DNA of 64,000 nucleotides from QAMH01 sp900556425 (GCA_902475535.1 CABRZR010000004.1:62001-126000), one strand, 5' to 3'. Positions 52,355-60,902 are shown, numbered from the stretch's first letter. Program-made: numbers and translations. Notes: generated by a model from the sequence alone, not told the origin.

Positions 52355-53422
52355 TTATACGACGATGCCGCCGCCGAGGCACTCCTCGTCACGGTAGATA
52401 GTGACCGACTGACCAGCCGCCACAGCGGGTACGCGTTCGTCGAAAGTGATGCGCGCCGCGTCCTCCCCCATCTCGACATGCGCCTCGACGAGCGGACGGG
52501 TATGCCGCGTACGCACCAGATAGCGCCCTGGTGCGGGCGCATCACCCGAAACCCAACGCACGTCGCCGAGCGCGAGCTCATCGGTCCATAGCGCATCGCA
52601 GTCGTGGTCCGCACTCACGTACACGACGTTCTCGGCCGTGTCCGTCTTGACCACGTAGCGTGCCGGGCCACCTCCAAGGTCGAGCCCCTTACGCTGACCG
52701 AGCGTATAGAGGAACGCGCCCTCGTGCTGACCGAGCACGTCTCCCGTCTCGTATTCGATGATGTCACCCGCCTTGCGTTCGAGCTGCGAGAGCAGGAACT
52801 GCTGAATCGAAACCGGCCCTATGAAGCAGATGCCATCGGAATCATGCTTGGTCGCGACCTCGAGCCCGCGCTGCGCGGCCATCTCCCGCACGACCGCCTT
52901 GCTCTCAATCTCGCCGATGGGAAATAGCGTACGAGCCAGCACCGTCCCCGGCACACGCCATAAAAAGTAGGTCTGGTCCTTGTGCTCATCGAGCGCGCGA
53001 AGCAAGTGGCCGGACTTTGCGCTCGGGTCATCGAGAAGCACGCGTGCGTAATGCCCCGTTGCGATGTAGTCTGCGCCGCGCTCGAAGGCCTCGCGTGCGA
53101 AGACGCCGAACTTCACCTTCTCGTTGCACATGACGTCTGGATTGGGCGTGAGGCCACGTGCATAGCAATCGACCAGGTAGTCGACCACATCGCGTTTGTA
53201 TTCCTCCTCGTAATCCCAAACCTCGAGGTCGATGCCCAGCTGCACGGCCACGCGCTCGGCATCGGCAAGGTCCTCGGCCCAGGGGCATTTGAATCCCGGC
53301 AAATCGACCGACCAGTTGCGCATGTACACGCCCGTGACGTCGAAGCCCCGTTCCACAAGCAACGCCGCAGCCAGCGAGGAATCCACTCCCCCGCTCATGC
53401 CGACGATGACCTTCTGCGCCAT
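52355..53422 (-). CDS. mnmA: tRNA-specific 2-thiouridylase MnmA
   Basis: About 355 residues from the ATG at 53422 (GGAGAGGA upstream; the frame is open to 53437). The PP-loop VIVGMSGGVDSSLAA binds ATP. Catalytic Cys residues are in PNPDVMCNEKVKFG and DSDGICFIGP. It puts sulfur on U34 of Glu, Gln and Lys tRNAs in the cytosol. The cysteine desulfurase gene upstream on the same strand, about 270 bases away, is the likely sulfur source. The two are separated by a dispersed repeat. Confidence 0.97.
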   Translation of the reverse strand: MAQKVIVGMSGGVDSSLAAALLVERGFDVTGVYMRNWSVDLPGFKCPWAEDLADAERVAVQLGIDLEVWDYEEEYKRDVVDYLVDCYARGLTPNPDVMCNEKVKFGVFAREAFERGADYIATGHYARVLLDDPSAKSGHLLRALDEHKDQTYFLWRVPGTVLARTLFPIGEIESKAVVREMAAQRGLEVATKHDSDGICFIGPVSIQQFLLSQLERKAGDIIEYETGDVLGQHEGAFLYTLGQRKGLDLGGGPARYVVKTDTAENVVYVSADHDCDALWTDELALGDVRWVSGDAPAPGRYLVRTRHTRPLVEAHVEMGEDAARITFDERVPAVAAGQSVTIYRDEECLGGGIVV

Positions 53423-53496
53423 GTACGTCCTCTCCACTTACGGCTTTCAACAAAAATGAAGATACCACGTATTTCGAACGGAGCGGCTCCCCCTCC

Positions 53497-53687
53497 TGTC
53501 ATTTCGAGCGAAGCGACCGTAAGGTCGCACAGTCGAGAAATCTCTTGCCAAGATCTCTCCGTTCCGCGGTCTGACGACTGCTCCAGTCGAGATGACAACG
53601 AAATGGCGAGATTTCTCCACTCCGGCGCTGCGCGCCTCCGGTCGAAATGACAATGGGGAGCACTGCGCGCCTGCGGTCGAAATGACA
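53497..53687. repeat. Dispersed TGTCATTTCGA-type inverted repeat
   Basis: TGTCATTTCGAGCG at 53497-53510 is matched by inverted copies TCGAGATGACA (53587-53597), GTCGAAATGACA (53641-53652) and GGTCGAAATGACA (53675-53687). The last two sit in a direct repeat of about 27 bp that also includes TGCGCGCCT. Inside are CGAGAAATCTC and GAGATTTCTC, another inverted pair. A weaker relative (CTCGAAATGGCA) lies at 13428-13439 beside the 13341 palindrome. Similar elements are known as intergenic repeats in several bacteria. Confidence 0.75.
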
Positions 53688-53696
53688 AGGCGCGAG

Positions 53697-54866
53697 CTAG
53701 CCCACACGTTTCATTTCGGTACGAACGACCTCGATGATGATCTGCGCCGCCCGCTCGACCTGCTCGCGCGTCGTATCGTGCCCAAGCGTGATGCGCACGC
53801 TGCCTTCGGCGACTTCCGGCGACACGCCGATTGCCTCGAGCACGGGCGAAACCGTCATCTTGCTCGCAGCGCACGCCGAACCCGTCCCGACATAGACACC
53901 GCGCTGATCGAGCGAGATGACAAGACGACGAGCGAGCAATCCCGGAAAGGAAATGTGCAGGAGGTTGTCGAGACGCTGGGCGTCACGCGTCGGCCCCGCA
54001 ACGACGGCATCGGCAAACGCGGCCGTCAGCGTAGCTTGTAGCCAATCGCGCAGCTCGCGCAGGCGCCTTGCCTCGTCCTCGCGCCGCTCGCGGGCAAGCT
54101 CGAAGGCGCGCGCGAAACCGATGATGCCCGGAACGTTTTCCGTCCCGCTTCGCAAGCCCGCCTCCTGGCCACCGCCGCACACGAGCGGGCGTAGCTCGAT
54201 GCCGCTGCGCACCCAGAGCAAGCCCATCTGCTTGGGACCATACATCTTGGCGGCGGATACGGTGACAAGGTCCGCCCCGAGCGAGGAAACGTTGAGCGTC
54301 TTGAGTGCCGCCGCCTGCGAGGCATCCGTGTGTAGGTAAATGGGACGCATATCACCAGCCGCAAGGCGGCGTGTACGCTCATCGCCCACGACCTGCGCAA
54401 GCTCGCGCAGCGGTTGGATCGTCCCAATCTCGCCATTGGCAAGGGCGATGCTGACGAGCTCCGTATCGGAACGAATCGTTGCCTTCAAGGTATCGGGACT
54501 CACGAAGCCCTGCGCATCGACAGGCACGAGCGATCCATTCTCGCGCGCTAACACGCAGCTGCGCATGCTCGCATGCTCAATGGCGCTCGCGATAACGTGC
54601 GCGCCGGGCGCGGCGGCGGTAAGCGCGAGGTTGTTTGCCTCGGTCGCCCCCGCTGTGAAGACGATGTTGGCGGCCTTGCCCCCCATGAGGTGCGCGATGC
54701 GTGCACGGGCATCCTCCACGCTCGCATGCACTTGACGCGCGGGCGTATACGATGCCGAGGGGTTCGCGAAGTCCTGCGAGAAGTAGGGCAACATCGCCTC
54801 GAGCACCTGCTCGTCAACAGGCGTTGCCGCTGCATAGTCTAGATATATCCCCTCGTCAACGCTCAT
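53697..54866 (-). CDS. Cysteine desulfurase, IscS/NifS-like
   Basis: 389 residues, group I type. The opening IYLDYAAATPVDEQVLEAML, IVFTAGATEANNLAL, HTDASQAAALKTLNVSSLGADLV, PLP Lys in VSAAKMYGPKQMG and active Cys in GTGSACAASKMTVSP are all present. It should supply sulfur for tRNA thiolation by the neighbouring MnmA and perhaps for other thio-cofactors. SufS nearby is the Fe-S enzyme, so this window has two distinct desulfurases. ATG at 54866; the gene starts 30 bases after the PPK1 stop. Confidence 0.93.
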   Translation of the reverse strand: MSVDEGIYLDYAAATPVDEQVLEAMLPYFSQDFANPSASYTPARQVHASVEDARARIAHLMGGKAANIVFTAGATEANNLALTAAAPGAHVIASAIEHASMRSCVLARENGSLVPVDAQGFVSPDTLKATIRSDTELVSIALANGEIGTIQPLRELAQVVGDERTRRLAAGDMRPIYLHTDASQAAALKTLNVSSLGADLVTVSAAKMYGPKQMGLLWVRSGIELRPLVCGGGQEAGLRSGTENVPGIIGFARAFELARERREDEARRLRELRDWLQATLTAAFADAVVAGPTRDAQRLDNLLHISFPGLLARRLVISLDQRGVYVGTGSACAASKMTVSPVLEAIGVSPEVAEGSVRITLGHDTTREQVERAAQIIIEVVRTEMKRVG

Positions 54867-54896
54867 GTTCGATGTATCTACCCGGTCGCTGCGACC

Positions 54897-57800
54897 TTAG
54901 CTAAACAGACTCCTGAACCAGCCCTTTTTCTTGGGTGCCTCATGCTGTGCCTCGTGCTGCGCCTCATGCTGTGCTTCGTGCTCTTGCACCTCATCCGGTC
55001 CCTCGACCTTGGGTGTCGTATGGGGGAAATCGCTCATGTACGAGCGCTCGCGCGCAAGACGCTGCTCGGTGGTTTCCGTACTCACCGGGACATTCGCTGT
55101 CACGGGCTTGGGAGCCTCAGCCGACTTCTTCGAGGGCTTGAAGTGCTTGCCGAGCGGCTGGTCGTCCATGTTGACGTTTTCGTCCAGCATGGCAGAGGCG
55201 TTGAATCCGGCGCTGTGCGCCGGCTTGGTCGTGATGAACGGCAGGTCCAGGTCAACCTTCTCCTTACCCTTTTTCTCGGGCTTCTTCTCGGATTTCTTTT
55301 CGGCCTTCTTCTCGGGCTTGTCCTTTTTCTCGGACTTGTCCTTGTCCTTCTTGCCGCTCTTTTCCTTGTCCTTGCTCTTCTTGCCTGCCTTCTTGTCCGT
55401 AGGCTCCTCGGCATTCTCCTCCACGCTTGGAGTGCTGGGCAGATCTTCGACCTCGGCCCCTGTCGAGAGCAGCTCGATGTCGGCCTCCTCCAGTGCCTCG
55501 GGTTGCTCGTCCTCCTGCAACGAAGCAGGTTCAAGTTCAAATGCGGGTTCAGAATCAAGAACCGGTTCAGATTCGAGTTCAAGCCCGGATTCAACTTCTT
55601 GCTCGGTCTCTGGCTCTGGCTCGGGTTCCGGTTGCGGCTCCGGTTCAAGGACACGCTTGGGCTCTTGCTTCGGCTCCAAGGGCAGCGGAGCGACGCGCTT
55701 CACGCCCTGCATCGGATGGTCGATGCACCAGGCCTGCATGCTGAACTCCTCGTCACACGGGCACATGTCCTTGTCACGGCTTTCGGCAACCATCTTGTAT
55801 TCGCCATTTGCCTCGAGCGTGCGTGCCTTGACGTTGTCCTCGAAGATCTTGTCGAGGAAGAGCATGATTGCCTCGCGGGCGCGATGCGTGGTGATGGGCA
55901 CCGCCACCTCGACACGATGCACGAGGTTGCGCGTCATGAGATCGGCCGAGCCGACATACATGCGCATGTCGTCGCCTTCGCCGAAGACGAAGATGCGACT
56001 GTGCTCGAGGAACTGGCCGACGATACTGCGCACGTGCACGTTCTCGGTCTTGCCCTCGATGCCTGGCACCATGCAGCAGATGCCGCGAATGTTCATGCGA
56101 ACCTGTACGCCCGCCTGCGATGCCTTGGCCAGGCGATCGATGATATCGCGCTCGGTGAGCGAGTTGCACTTGAGCGTGATGCGTCCGGCGGGACCCTTGG
56201 CGATCTCGCGGTCGATGAGCTTGAGGATGGTGCGCTTGATGGCCACCGGAGCGACGAGTAACCTGCGATAGTAGCCGTTCAGGTTGCCGATGAGCATGTT
56301 CTGGAAGAACGTGACGGCATCGCGGCCGATTTCGGCATCGGAGGTCATGAGGCTCAGGTCGGTGTAGAGGCGCGCCGTCTTCTCGTTGTAATTGCCCGTG
56401 CCTATCTGCGTGATGTAGGTTACGCCATCAGCGGAGCGCTTGGTGATCAGGCATACCTTGGAGTGGCACTTGTAGTTCTCCATGCCGTAGATGATGTTGC
56501 ACCCGGCCTCCTCGAGGCGCCCCGACCAGTCGATATTGTTCGCCTCGTCAAAACGCGCCCGCAGCTCCATGAGGACGGTGACTTCCTTGCCGTTCTCGGC
56601 TGCCTCGGCAAGATGCTGCGCCACGCGCGACTCGCTTGCCAGACGATACACCGTGATCTTGATGGAGAGCACGTCCGGGTCGATGGCCGCCTCCTGCAGC
56701 ATGCGCAGGAAGGGATCGATGGAGTCGTAGGGGAAGAACAGGAGGCGATCGCGCTCTTCGACCTGTGCCATTATCGAGCGGCCAAGATCGAACTCAGCCG
56801 ACGCGCGCGGCACGAAGGGCGCGTAGCTGAGCTTGTCCCTCTTGTCGGCATCGACGCGACGCTCCAGGCCGAAGACCCAGCCAAGGTTGATGGGGGCGCT
56901 GTACGTATACATTTGGTTCTTCGTGAGCTTGAGGCGCTTGAGCAGGCCAGCGAGGAGCAGCTTCTCCGGCTTGCCCTCGACCTCGAGGCGCACGGGGTTG
57001 AGACGATTGCGCTTCTTGAGCAGACGCGACACATGCAGGCGATAATCGCCCTCGTCGTCAGCGAACTTCTCCTCGTCAAAGCTGATGTCGGCATTGCGCG
57101 TGACCGAGATGATGCATGGCTCGGATGTCTCGTAAATGTCGAAGATCTTCTTGACGTGGTGGGCGATGAGCTTCTCGGCGCGCACGAAGTGGAGCGGCTC
57201 TTCCGGGTCGCAGATGATGGGCGCGATGTTCTCCGGGACGGGCACGATGCCAAGGTGCTGGCTGCCGTCCTCCTCGCTCAGCAGCGTCACGATGTAGAGT
57301 TCCTTGTTGCGCAGGTGCGGGAACGGATGACGCTCGTCGACGACCTGCGGCGAGAGCACGGGGCGTATGTACTCGCGGTAATAATCGCGGGCGAAACGAC
57401 GCTCCTTCTTGGAGAGGTTGTCGAGGTCGAGCTCCTTGAAACCATAGGGCTCGAGATCGGCAACGACCTGGGCGTAAATCTCGTCGCGCTCCTCGACGAG
57501 CGGCCTCACGGCAGCGAAGACGGCTTCGAGCTGCTCGCGCGGCGTCATGTTGGTCTTGTTCTCGCGAATATCGGGCGCGATGATGGAGAGGTCCATGAGA
57601 CTACCGACGCGCACCATGAAGAACTCGTCAAGATTCGTGCAGAAGATGCTGATGAACTTCAGACGCTCGAAAAGGGGCACGCTCGGGTCGAGCGCCTCTT
57701 CGAGAACGCGACGGTCGAACTGCAGCCAGGATAGTTCGCGATTTTGCGTGTACGAATAATCGAGTTCCTTGCGCTTGACAGGCGCTTCCTCGAGACCTTC

Positions 57801-57950
57801 CTCGGGATTGCCGTCCTGCACGACTTCGACTTCGGGCTCCTCCGAACTCTCGATGTCTTCTATGGTCTCGATGACCGCTTCTTCTGGAGTGACAACCTCG
57901 CCGATTTCTTCGAAATTTTCAGATGCATTCTCGGACATGGTCTCTTGCAT
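54897..57950 (-). CDS. ppk1: Polyphosphate kinase PPK1 with long charged tail
   Basis: 1017 residues; ordinary PPK1 is about 690-720. Residues about 1-60 are acidic (EEIGEVVTPEEAVIETIEDIE). The PPK1 core follows: YTQNRELSWLQFDRRVLEEA, FISIFCTNLDEFFMVRVGSL, the phospho-accepting His in ENYKCHSKVCLITKR near residue 495, FVFGEGDDMRMYVGSADLMTRN and HRVEVAVPI. The last 290 residues are low complexity: a Glu/Pro stretch (PEPQPEPEPEPETEQE), a Lys/Glu stretch (KDKEKSGKKDKDKSEKK), EAQHEAQHEAQHEAP, and a basic-hydrophobic end, KKKGWFRSLFS. It makes polyphosphate from ATP. GGGGAG precedes the ATG. Confidence 0.95.
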   Translation of the reverse strand: MQETMSENASENFEEIGEVVTPEEAVIETIEDIESSEEPEVEVVQDGNPEEGLEEAPVKRKELDYSYTQNRELSWLQFDRRVLEEALDPSVPLFERLKFISIFCTNLDEFFMVRVGSLMDLSIIAPDIRENKTNMTPREQLEAVFAAVRPLVEERDEIYAQVVADLEPYGFKELDLDNLSKKERRFARDYYREYIRPVLSPQVVDERHPFPHLRNKELYIVTLLSEEDGSQHLGIVPVPENIAPIICDPEEPLHFVRAEKLIAHHVKKIFDIYETSEPCIISVTRNADISFDEEKFADDEGDYRLHVSRLLKKRNRLNPVRLEVEGKPEKLLLAGLLKRLKLTKNQMYTYSAPINLGWVFGLERRVDADKRDKLSYAPFVPRASAEFDLGRSIMAQVEERDRLLFFPYDSIDPFLRMLQEAAIDPDVLSIKITVYRLASESRVAQHLAEAAENGKEVTVLMELRARFDEANNIDWSGRLEEAGCNIIYGMENYKCHSKVCLITKRSADGVTYITQIGTGNYNEKTARLYTDLSLMTSDAEIGRDAVTFFQNMLIGNLNGYYRRLLVAPVAIKRTILKLIDREIAKGPAGRITLKCNSLTERDIIDRLAKASQAGVQVRMNIRGICCMVPGIEGKTENVHVRSIVGQFLEHSRIFVFGEGDDMRMYVGSADLMTRNLVHRVEVAVPITTHRAREAIMLFLDKIFEDNVKARTLEANGEYKMVAESRDKDMCPCDEEFSMQAWCIDHPMQGVKRVAPLPLEPKQEPKRVLEPEPQPEPEPEPETEQEVESGLELESEPVLDSEPAFELEPASLQEDEQPEALEEADIELLSTGAEVEDLPSTPSVEENAEEPTDKKAGKKSKDKEKSGKKDKDKSEKKDKPEKKAEKKSEKKPEKKGKEKVDLDLPFITTKPAHSAGFNASAMLDENVNMDDQPLGKHFKPSKKSAEAPKPVTANVPVSTETTEQRLARERSYMSDFPHTTPKVEGPDEVQEHEAQHEAQHEAQHEAPKKKGWFRSLFS

Positions 57951-57988
57951 GCCAACTCCCCTCTCATCAGCCTAGCCTTTTGATATTA

Positions 57989-58720
57989 CTACATTGCCGA
58001 GAAGTATCCGAGCAGTTCGGCAACGCCCCAAATGGCCACGAGATGCGCAGGGTAGTAGATATAGAAGAGATACTTGAGATGCCAGGTGCCACGCTTGCCG
58101 TTATAGCTGGCCAGAGGCACAATCGCGAGAAGCGAGAACCATTGGATGCCACCGAGCCAATCGTTCATCTGCACGCAAACCAGAATGATGCCAAGGCATG
58201 CGAACGCGAGCATGATTCGCAGACGCTTCTTGTCAAGCGCCTTTTTGAAGAAAATGCGCGGCATATAGCAAAAGACGGGAAGCATGATTCCCCAGAAGCC
58301 GTAATCGACCGAGAAATCGGTTCCGGCGAAGAGGACGGGCAGGACGAGTGCCACGAAGACATCAAGCGCAAGTGCGCCGACGACTGCCAGGGCTCCTGCA
58401 AGGTCCCTGCGATCATCGGCAAGTTGGACCGCGTAGATCGTGATGATGGCGAGCACGAAACTCGTAAGTATGCTCTGCTCGAGACTACCCATCGCGAGAA
58501 AGAAGCCAATCTGGCACGCGAAACCAAGCGCGAAGATACCCCCGAGGTAGCGTTTCTTGCTATGCGTATAGAAGCAACCCTCGGCAATCATGTACGCGAA
58601 GATGGGATACGTGAGACGGCCGATAATGCGAAGGATGAGGTACTGGGGCAAGAGAACGACGCCGATATGGTCAATCGTCATCGTTATCAAGGCGAGTATT
58701 TTAAGCTGGTTTCCCGTCAT
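57989..58720 (-). CDS. TraX-family membrane protein
   Basis: About 243 residues from the ATG at 58720; the frame is open to 59017 but that part crosses a palindrome and the trmB gene. Seven or so helices. The family signature is MTGNQLKILALITMTIDHIG, then GRLTYPIFAYMIAEGCFYTHSKKRYL. TraX-like proteins include F-pilin acetylases, but chromosomal copies in Gram-positive bacteria have no conjugation context and their acyltransferase-like role is unknown. No good ribosome site is visible; GTG 58723 is also possible. Confidence 0.82.
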   Translation of the reverse strand: MTGNQLKILALITMTIDHIGVVLLPQYLILRIIGRLTYPIFAYMIAEGCFYTHSKKRYLGGIFALGFACQIGFFLAMGSLEQSILTSFVLAIITIYAVQLADDRRDLAGALAVVGALALDVFVALVLPVLFAGTDFSVDYGFWGIMLPVFCYMPRIFFKKALDKKRLRIMLAFACLGIILVCVQMNDWLGGIQWFSLLAIVPLASYNGKRGTWHLKYLFYIYYPAHLVAIWGVAELLGYFSAM

Positions 58721-58747
58721 CACGAAGGGTATTCTATCGTTTCCGAA

Positions 58748-58845
58748 AGGATGACGAACGGGTGGGACAGGGGGACAGGTCATTTGTCCCACGAACCCCA
58801 GTGGGACAAATGACCTGTCCCCCTGTCCCACCCGTTCGTCATCCT
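58748..58845. repeat. Perfect palindrome with 45-bp arms and 8-base loop
   Basis: Arms 58748-58792 and 58801-58845 are exact reverse complements around GAACCCCA. The arm contains GGTGGGACAGGGGGACAGGT and ATTTGTCCCAC. It lies between the divergent TraX-like and trmB genes, only 19 bases before the trmB start, so it would form a hairpin in any trmB message begun upstream. Confidence 0.92.
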
Positions 58846-58864
58846 CCGACACCGAGGAGACAAA

Positions 58865-59695
58865 TTGGAGCTTCGCAAACGACATAAGGCACATGCACGT
58901 CCGCTTAAGAACCTCGAGGAGCGCTATGAGTGGTACGCGCGCGCCATCGAGTTGGAGGCGTCTGCTCGTCCAGGCACATGGATAGAGACGTACTTCCCCT
59001 CGGCACGCGAACTTCACCTCGACCTAGGCTGCGGCAAGGGGCAGTTCATCGTCGAACAGGCACGACGCCATCCCGACGTGCTGTTCGTCGGCCTTGACTA
59101 CGACCGGATATGCATCGCGCTTGCCGCGCAGAAGGCTTGCGAACTTGGCCTCGAGAATTGCGTTTTCGCGCTCGCTGACGGAGAGGACATCGGCGAGTAC
59201 TTCGGCCCAAGGGAGCTTTCTCGCATCTATCTCAACTTCTCGACACCGCACCCGCGCAAGAAACACGCATCCGAGCGCCTCACCCATGTCGACCAGCTCA
59301 TCGCCTACCGCGATCTGCTCGCACCGGGTGCCAGCATCGAAATGAAGACCGACAGCCCGCCTTTCTATGAGTTCTCGCTCGCGCAATTCGACCTGGCGGG
59401 CTATGACGTCGTCTGGAAGACGACCGACTTGCATGCGCTCGACACGCCTGACGAGGTTAGCCCCGTGACCGAATACGAGGAGCGGCTCTGCGCGCTTGGG
59501 GCCAAGGTGCATGCCTGCCGCGCGGTCAAGGCCGACCGTCCCTTCACCAACGAGCAGACGGCCGAACTTTCGCTCTTCGAGTACCTGCCCGACAACCTCG
59601 ATGAGCTCGCGTACGTGCCCTACGGCATGGAGGGCTACGTCTTCAACATGCGCAACCGCCGCGCCAAGGAGCAAGCCCGCTTACCACGCGAATGA
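58865..59695 (+). CDS. trmB: tRNA (guanine-N7-)-methyltransferase TrmB
   Basis: 276 residues from a TTG at 58865, chosen because GAGGAG lies 6 bases upstream. The SAM-binding motif is HLDLGCGKGQFIVEQAR; the family block usually read as NFPDPWPKKRH is here LNFSTPHPRKKHASERL; the C-terminal YEERLCALGAKVHACRAVK is also typical. It methylates G46 of tRNA in the cytosol. The core is longer at the C-terminus than most (about 215-240 residues). The stop lies inside the outer arm of the 59691 inverted repeat. Confidence 0.92.
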   Translation: MELRKRHKAHARPLKNLEERYEWYARAIELEASARPGTWIETYFPSARELHLDLGCGKGQFIVEQARRHPDVLFVGLDYDRICIALAAQKACELGLENCVFALADGEDIGEYFGPRELSRIYLNFSTPHPRKKHASERLTHVDQLIAYRDLLAPGASIEMKTDSPPFYEFSLAQFDLAGYDVVWKTTDLHALDTPDEVSPVTEYEERLCALGAKVHACRAVKADRPFTNEQTAELSLFEYLPDNLDELAYVPYGMEGYVFNMRNRRAKEQARLPRE

Positions 59696-59816
59696 GACAC
59701 ATTGGACAGGTGCAGACAATTGCCGCCGGGGCGCCTTTGTCTGGTTTCATGACAGGTGTCTCATAACCAGACAAGGCGCCCCGGCGGCAATTGTCTTGTC
59801 GAGCAACTGTCTCATT
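59691..59816. repeat. Imperfect large inverted repeat
   Basis: Inner arms 59714-59746 and 59765-59796 pair fully except for one extra T (AGACAATTGCCGCCGGGGCG and onward). Outer blocks AATGAGACA (59691-59699) and TGTCTCATT (59808-59816) pair as well. The outer block equals the stem of the hairpin at 63625. It starts within the last codons of trmB and could end its transcription. Confidence 0.85.
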
Positions 59817-59888
59817 CCGTCAACCTGTCGCCGAAAAGTTTATTCATCAGAAAAAATAATAATTGCCAAACTTATATCCTACTGTAAA

Positions 59889-59919
59889 TATAATCTCATG
59901 ACAGAACAGTTATCTGTTC
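59889..59919 (+). promoter_or_regulatory. modA promoter -10 and palindromic operator candidate
   Basis: TATAAT lies at 59889-59894. Ten bases on, GAACAGTTATCTGTTC at 59904-59919 is a perfect 6-bp dyad around TTAT, in the early leader between -10 and the AAGGAGG ribosome site (59931-59937). A repressor bound here would block modA transcription. It does not match the TATA-rich ModE consensus known from proteobacteria. No clear -35 is seen. Confidence 0.5.
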
Positions 59920-59943
59920 GTGAAGCACGACAAGGAGGATTTC

Positions 59944-60807
59944 ATGAGAAAAAGCAAACTCGCCAAGGTGCTGACATGCGGTGTCGTGGCAGCCGGTCTC
60001 GTGGCAGCTCTCGGTCTCACGGCCTGCGGTAACTCGGGAGCGAGCTCGTCGGCGAGCTCGAATGTGGAGCTGCAGGTCTTTGCAGCCAACTCGCTTTCCA
60101 AGGCCATGGACGAAGCCCAGGAGCTTTACACGCAGCAGACGGGCGTGACCTTTGCCGACACGCAATACAAGGCATCCGGCGAGCTCAACGAGATGCTCAA
60201 GGCTGGCTCCTATGCCGACCTCGAGATCACCGCTTCCAAGGGCACCATGGATACGGCAGTGCAGGAAGGCTACGTGGATGAGTCCACGCGTACCGACATG
60301 TTCACCAACGAACTCGTCATCGTCGCCAAGGAGAACTCCGCCCTTCAAGATGTCACCCTCCAGCAAATCGCCAGCGGCAGCCTCACCGTCTGCGTCGGCG
60401 ATGACTCCGTTCCGGCCGGCAACTACGCCGCCCAGGCCCTCTCCACCGTGGGTGCCTACGAGCCGCCCGCAGCTGAAGCCGGCAAGAGCGGCAAGGACAT
60501 CTCCGGCAAGGACGGTCAGTACGTGGGCATCACTCCCATCCTGCAGACCTCGGTCGGCAATGTGTGCAAGCAGGCGGAGAACGGCGATGTTGACGTCGCC
60601 ATCGTCTACAGCTCCGACGTATACCGCTTTGGCGGCGTGAAGGTTGTCGGCATCATCCCCGATGACACTCACAAGGCCATCGTCTATCCCGGTGCCGTGT
60701 GCAAGGACTCCAAGAACGCGCAGGCTGCCAACGACTTCATGCAGTGGTGCATCACCGATCCCGATGCCCAGAAGATCTTCCAGAAGTGGGGCTTTGACCT
60801 CTCCTAA
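59944..60807 (+). CDS. modA: Molybdate-binding lipoprotein ModA
   Basis: About 287 residues from the ATG at 59944, 6 bases after a strong AAGGAGG; the frame is open to a GTG at 59920. A lipoprotein signal (VAALGLTACGNSG) and a Ser-rich linker precede the substrate-binding domain: LQVFAANSLSKAMDEA, ASGELNEMLKAGSYADLEITAS, MFTNELVIVAKENS and VDVAIVYSSDVY are ModA-like. It captures molybdate (perhaps tungstate) outside the membrane for ModBC. An insertion around AAEAGKSGKDISGKDGQ is unusual. A hairpin after the gene separates it from modB. Confidence 0.93.
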   Translation: MRKSKLAKVLTCGVVAAGLVAALGLTACGNSGASSSASSNVELQVFAANSLSKAMDEAQELYTQQTGVTFADTQYKASGELNEMLKAGSYADLEITASKGTMDTAVQEGYVDESTRTDMFTNELVIVAKENSALQDVTLQQIASGSLTVCVGDDSVPAGNYAAQALSTVGAYEPPAAEAGKSGKDISGKDGQYVGITPILQTSVGNVCKQAENGDVDVAIVYSSDVYRFGGVKVVGIIPDDTHKAIVYPGAVCKDSKNAQAANDFMQWCITDPDAQKIFQKWGFDLS

Positions 60808-60827
60808 TCCATAGGATTCATCGAAGC

Positions 60828-60857
60828 GGCGCGGATGACCCATCGGTTATCCGCGCC
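60828..60857 (+). terminator. Hairpin after modA
   Basis: GGCGCGGATGACC (60828-60840) pairs with GGTTATCCGCGCC (60845-60857) around CATC, with one G-T pair. No U-run follows, so it may act as an attenuator that lowers modBC expression relative to modA, or as a message end. Confidence 0.6.
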
Positions 60858-60896
60858 GTCTGCGTATAACCTCGTTTCAGATTATTTGCAAAGGCA

Positions 60897-60902
60897 TATA
60901 AT
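60897..60902 (+). promoter_or_regulatory. -10 box upstream of modB
   Basis: A perfect TATAAT, 82 bases before the modB ATG. With the hairpin at 60828 it suggests a separate modBC promoter. The -35 region is poor. Confidence 0.4.

Noticed and set aside
54942..56261. Long plus-strand open frames opposite ppk1
   Set aside because: Mirror of the low-complexity Glu/Lys codons in the PPK1 tail; leucine/phenylalanine runs without a plausible start or family.
58721..59017. N-terminal extension of the TraX-like frame
   Set aside because: It crosses the 58748 palindrome and the start of trmB on the opposite strand; the family sequence begins at MTGNQLK.
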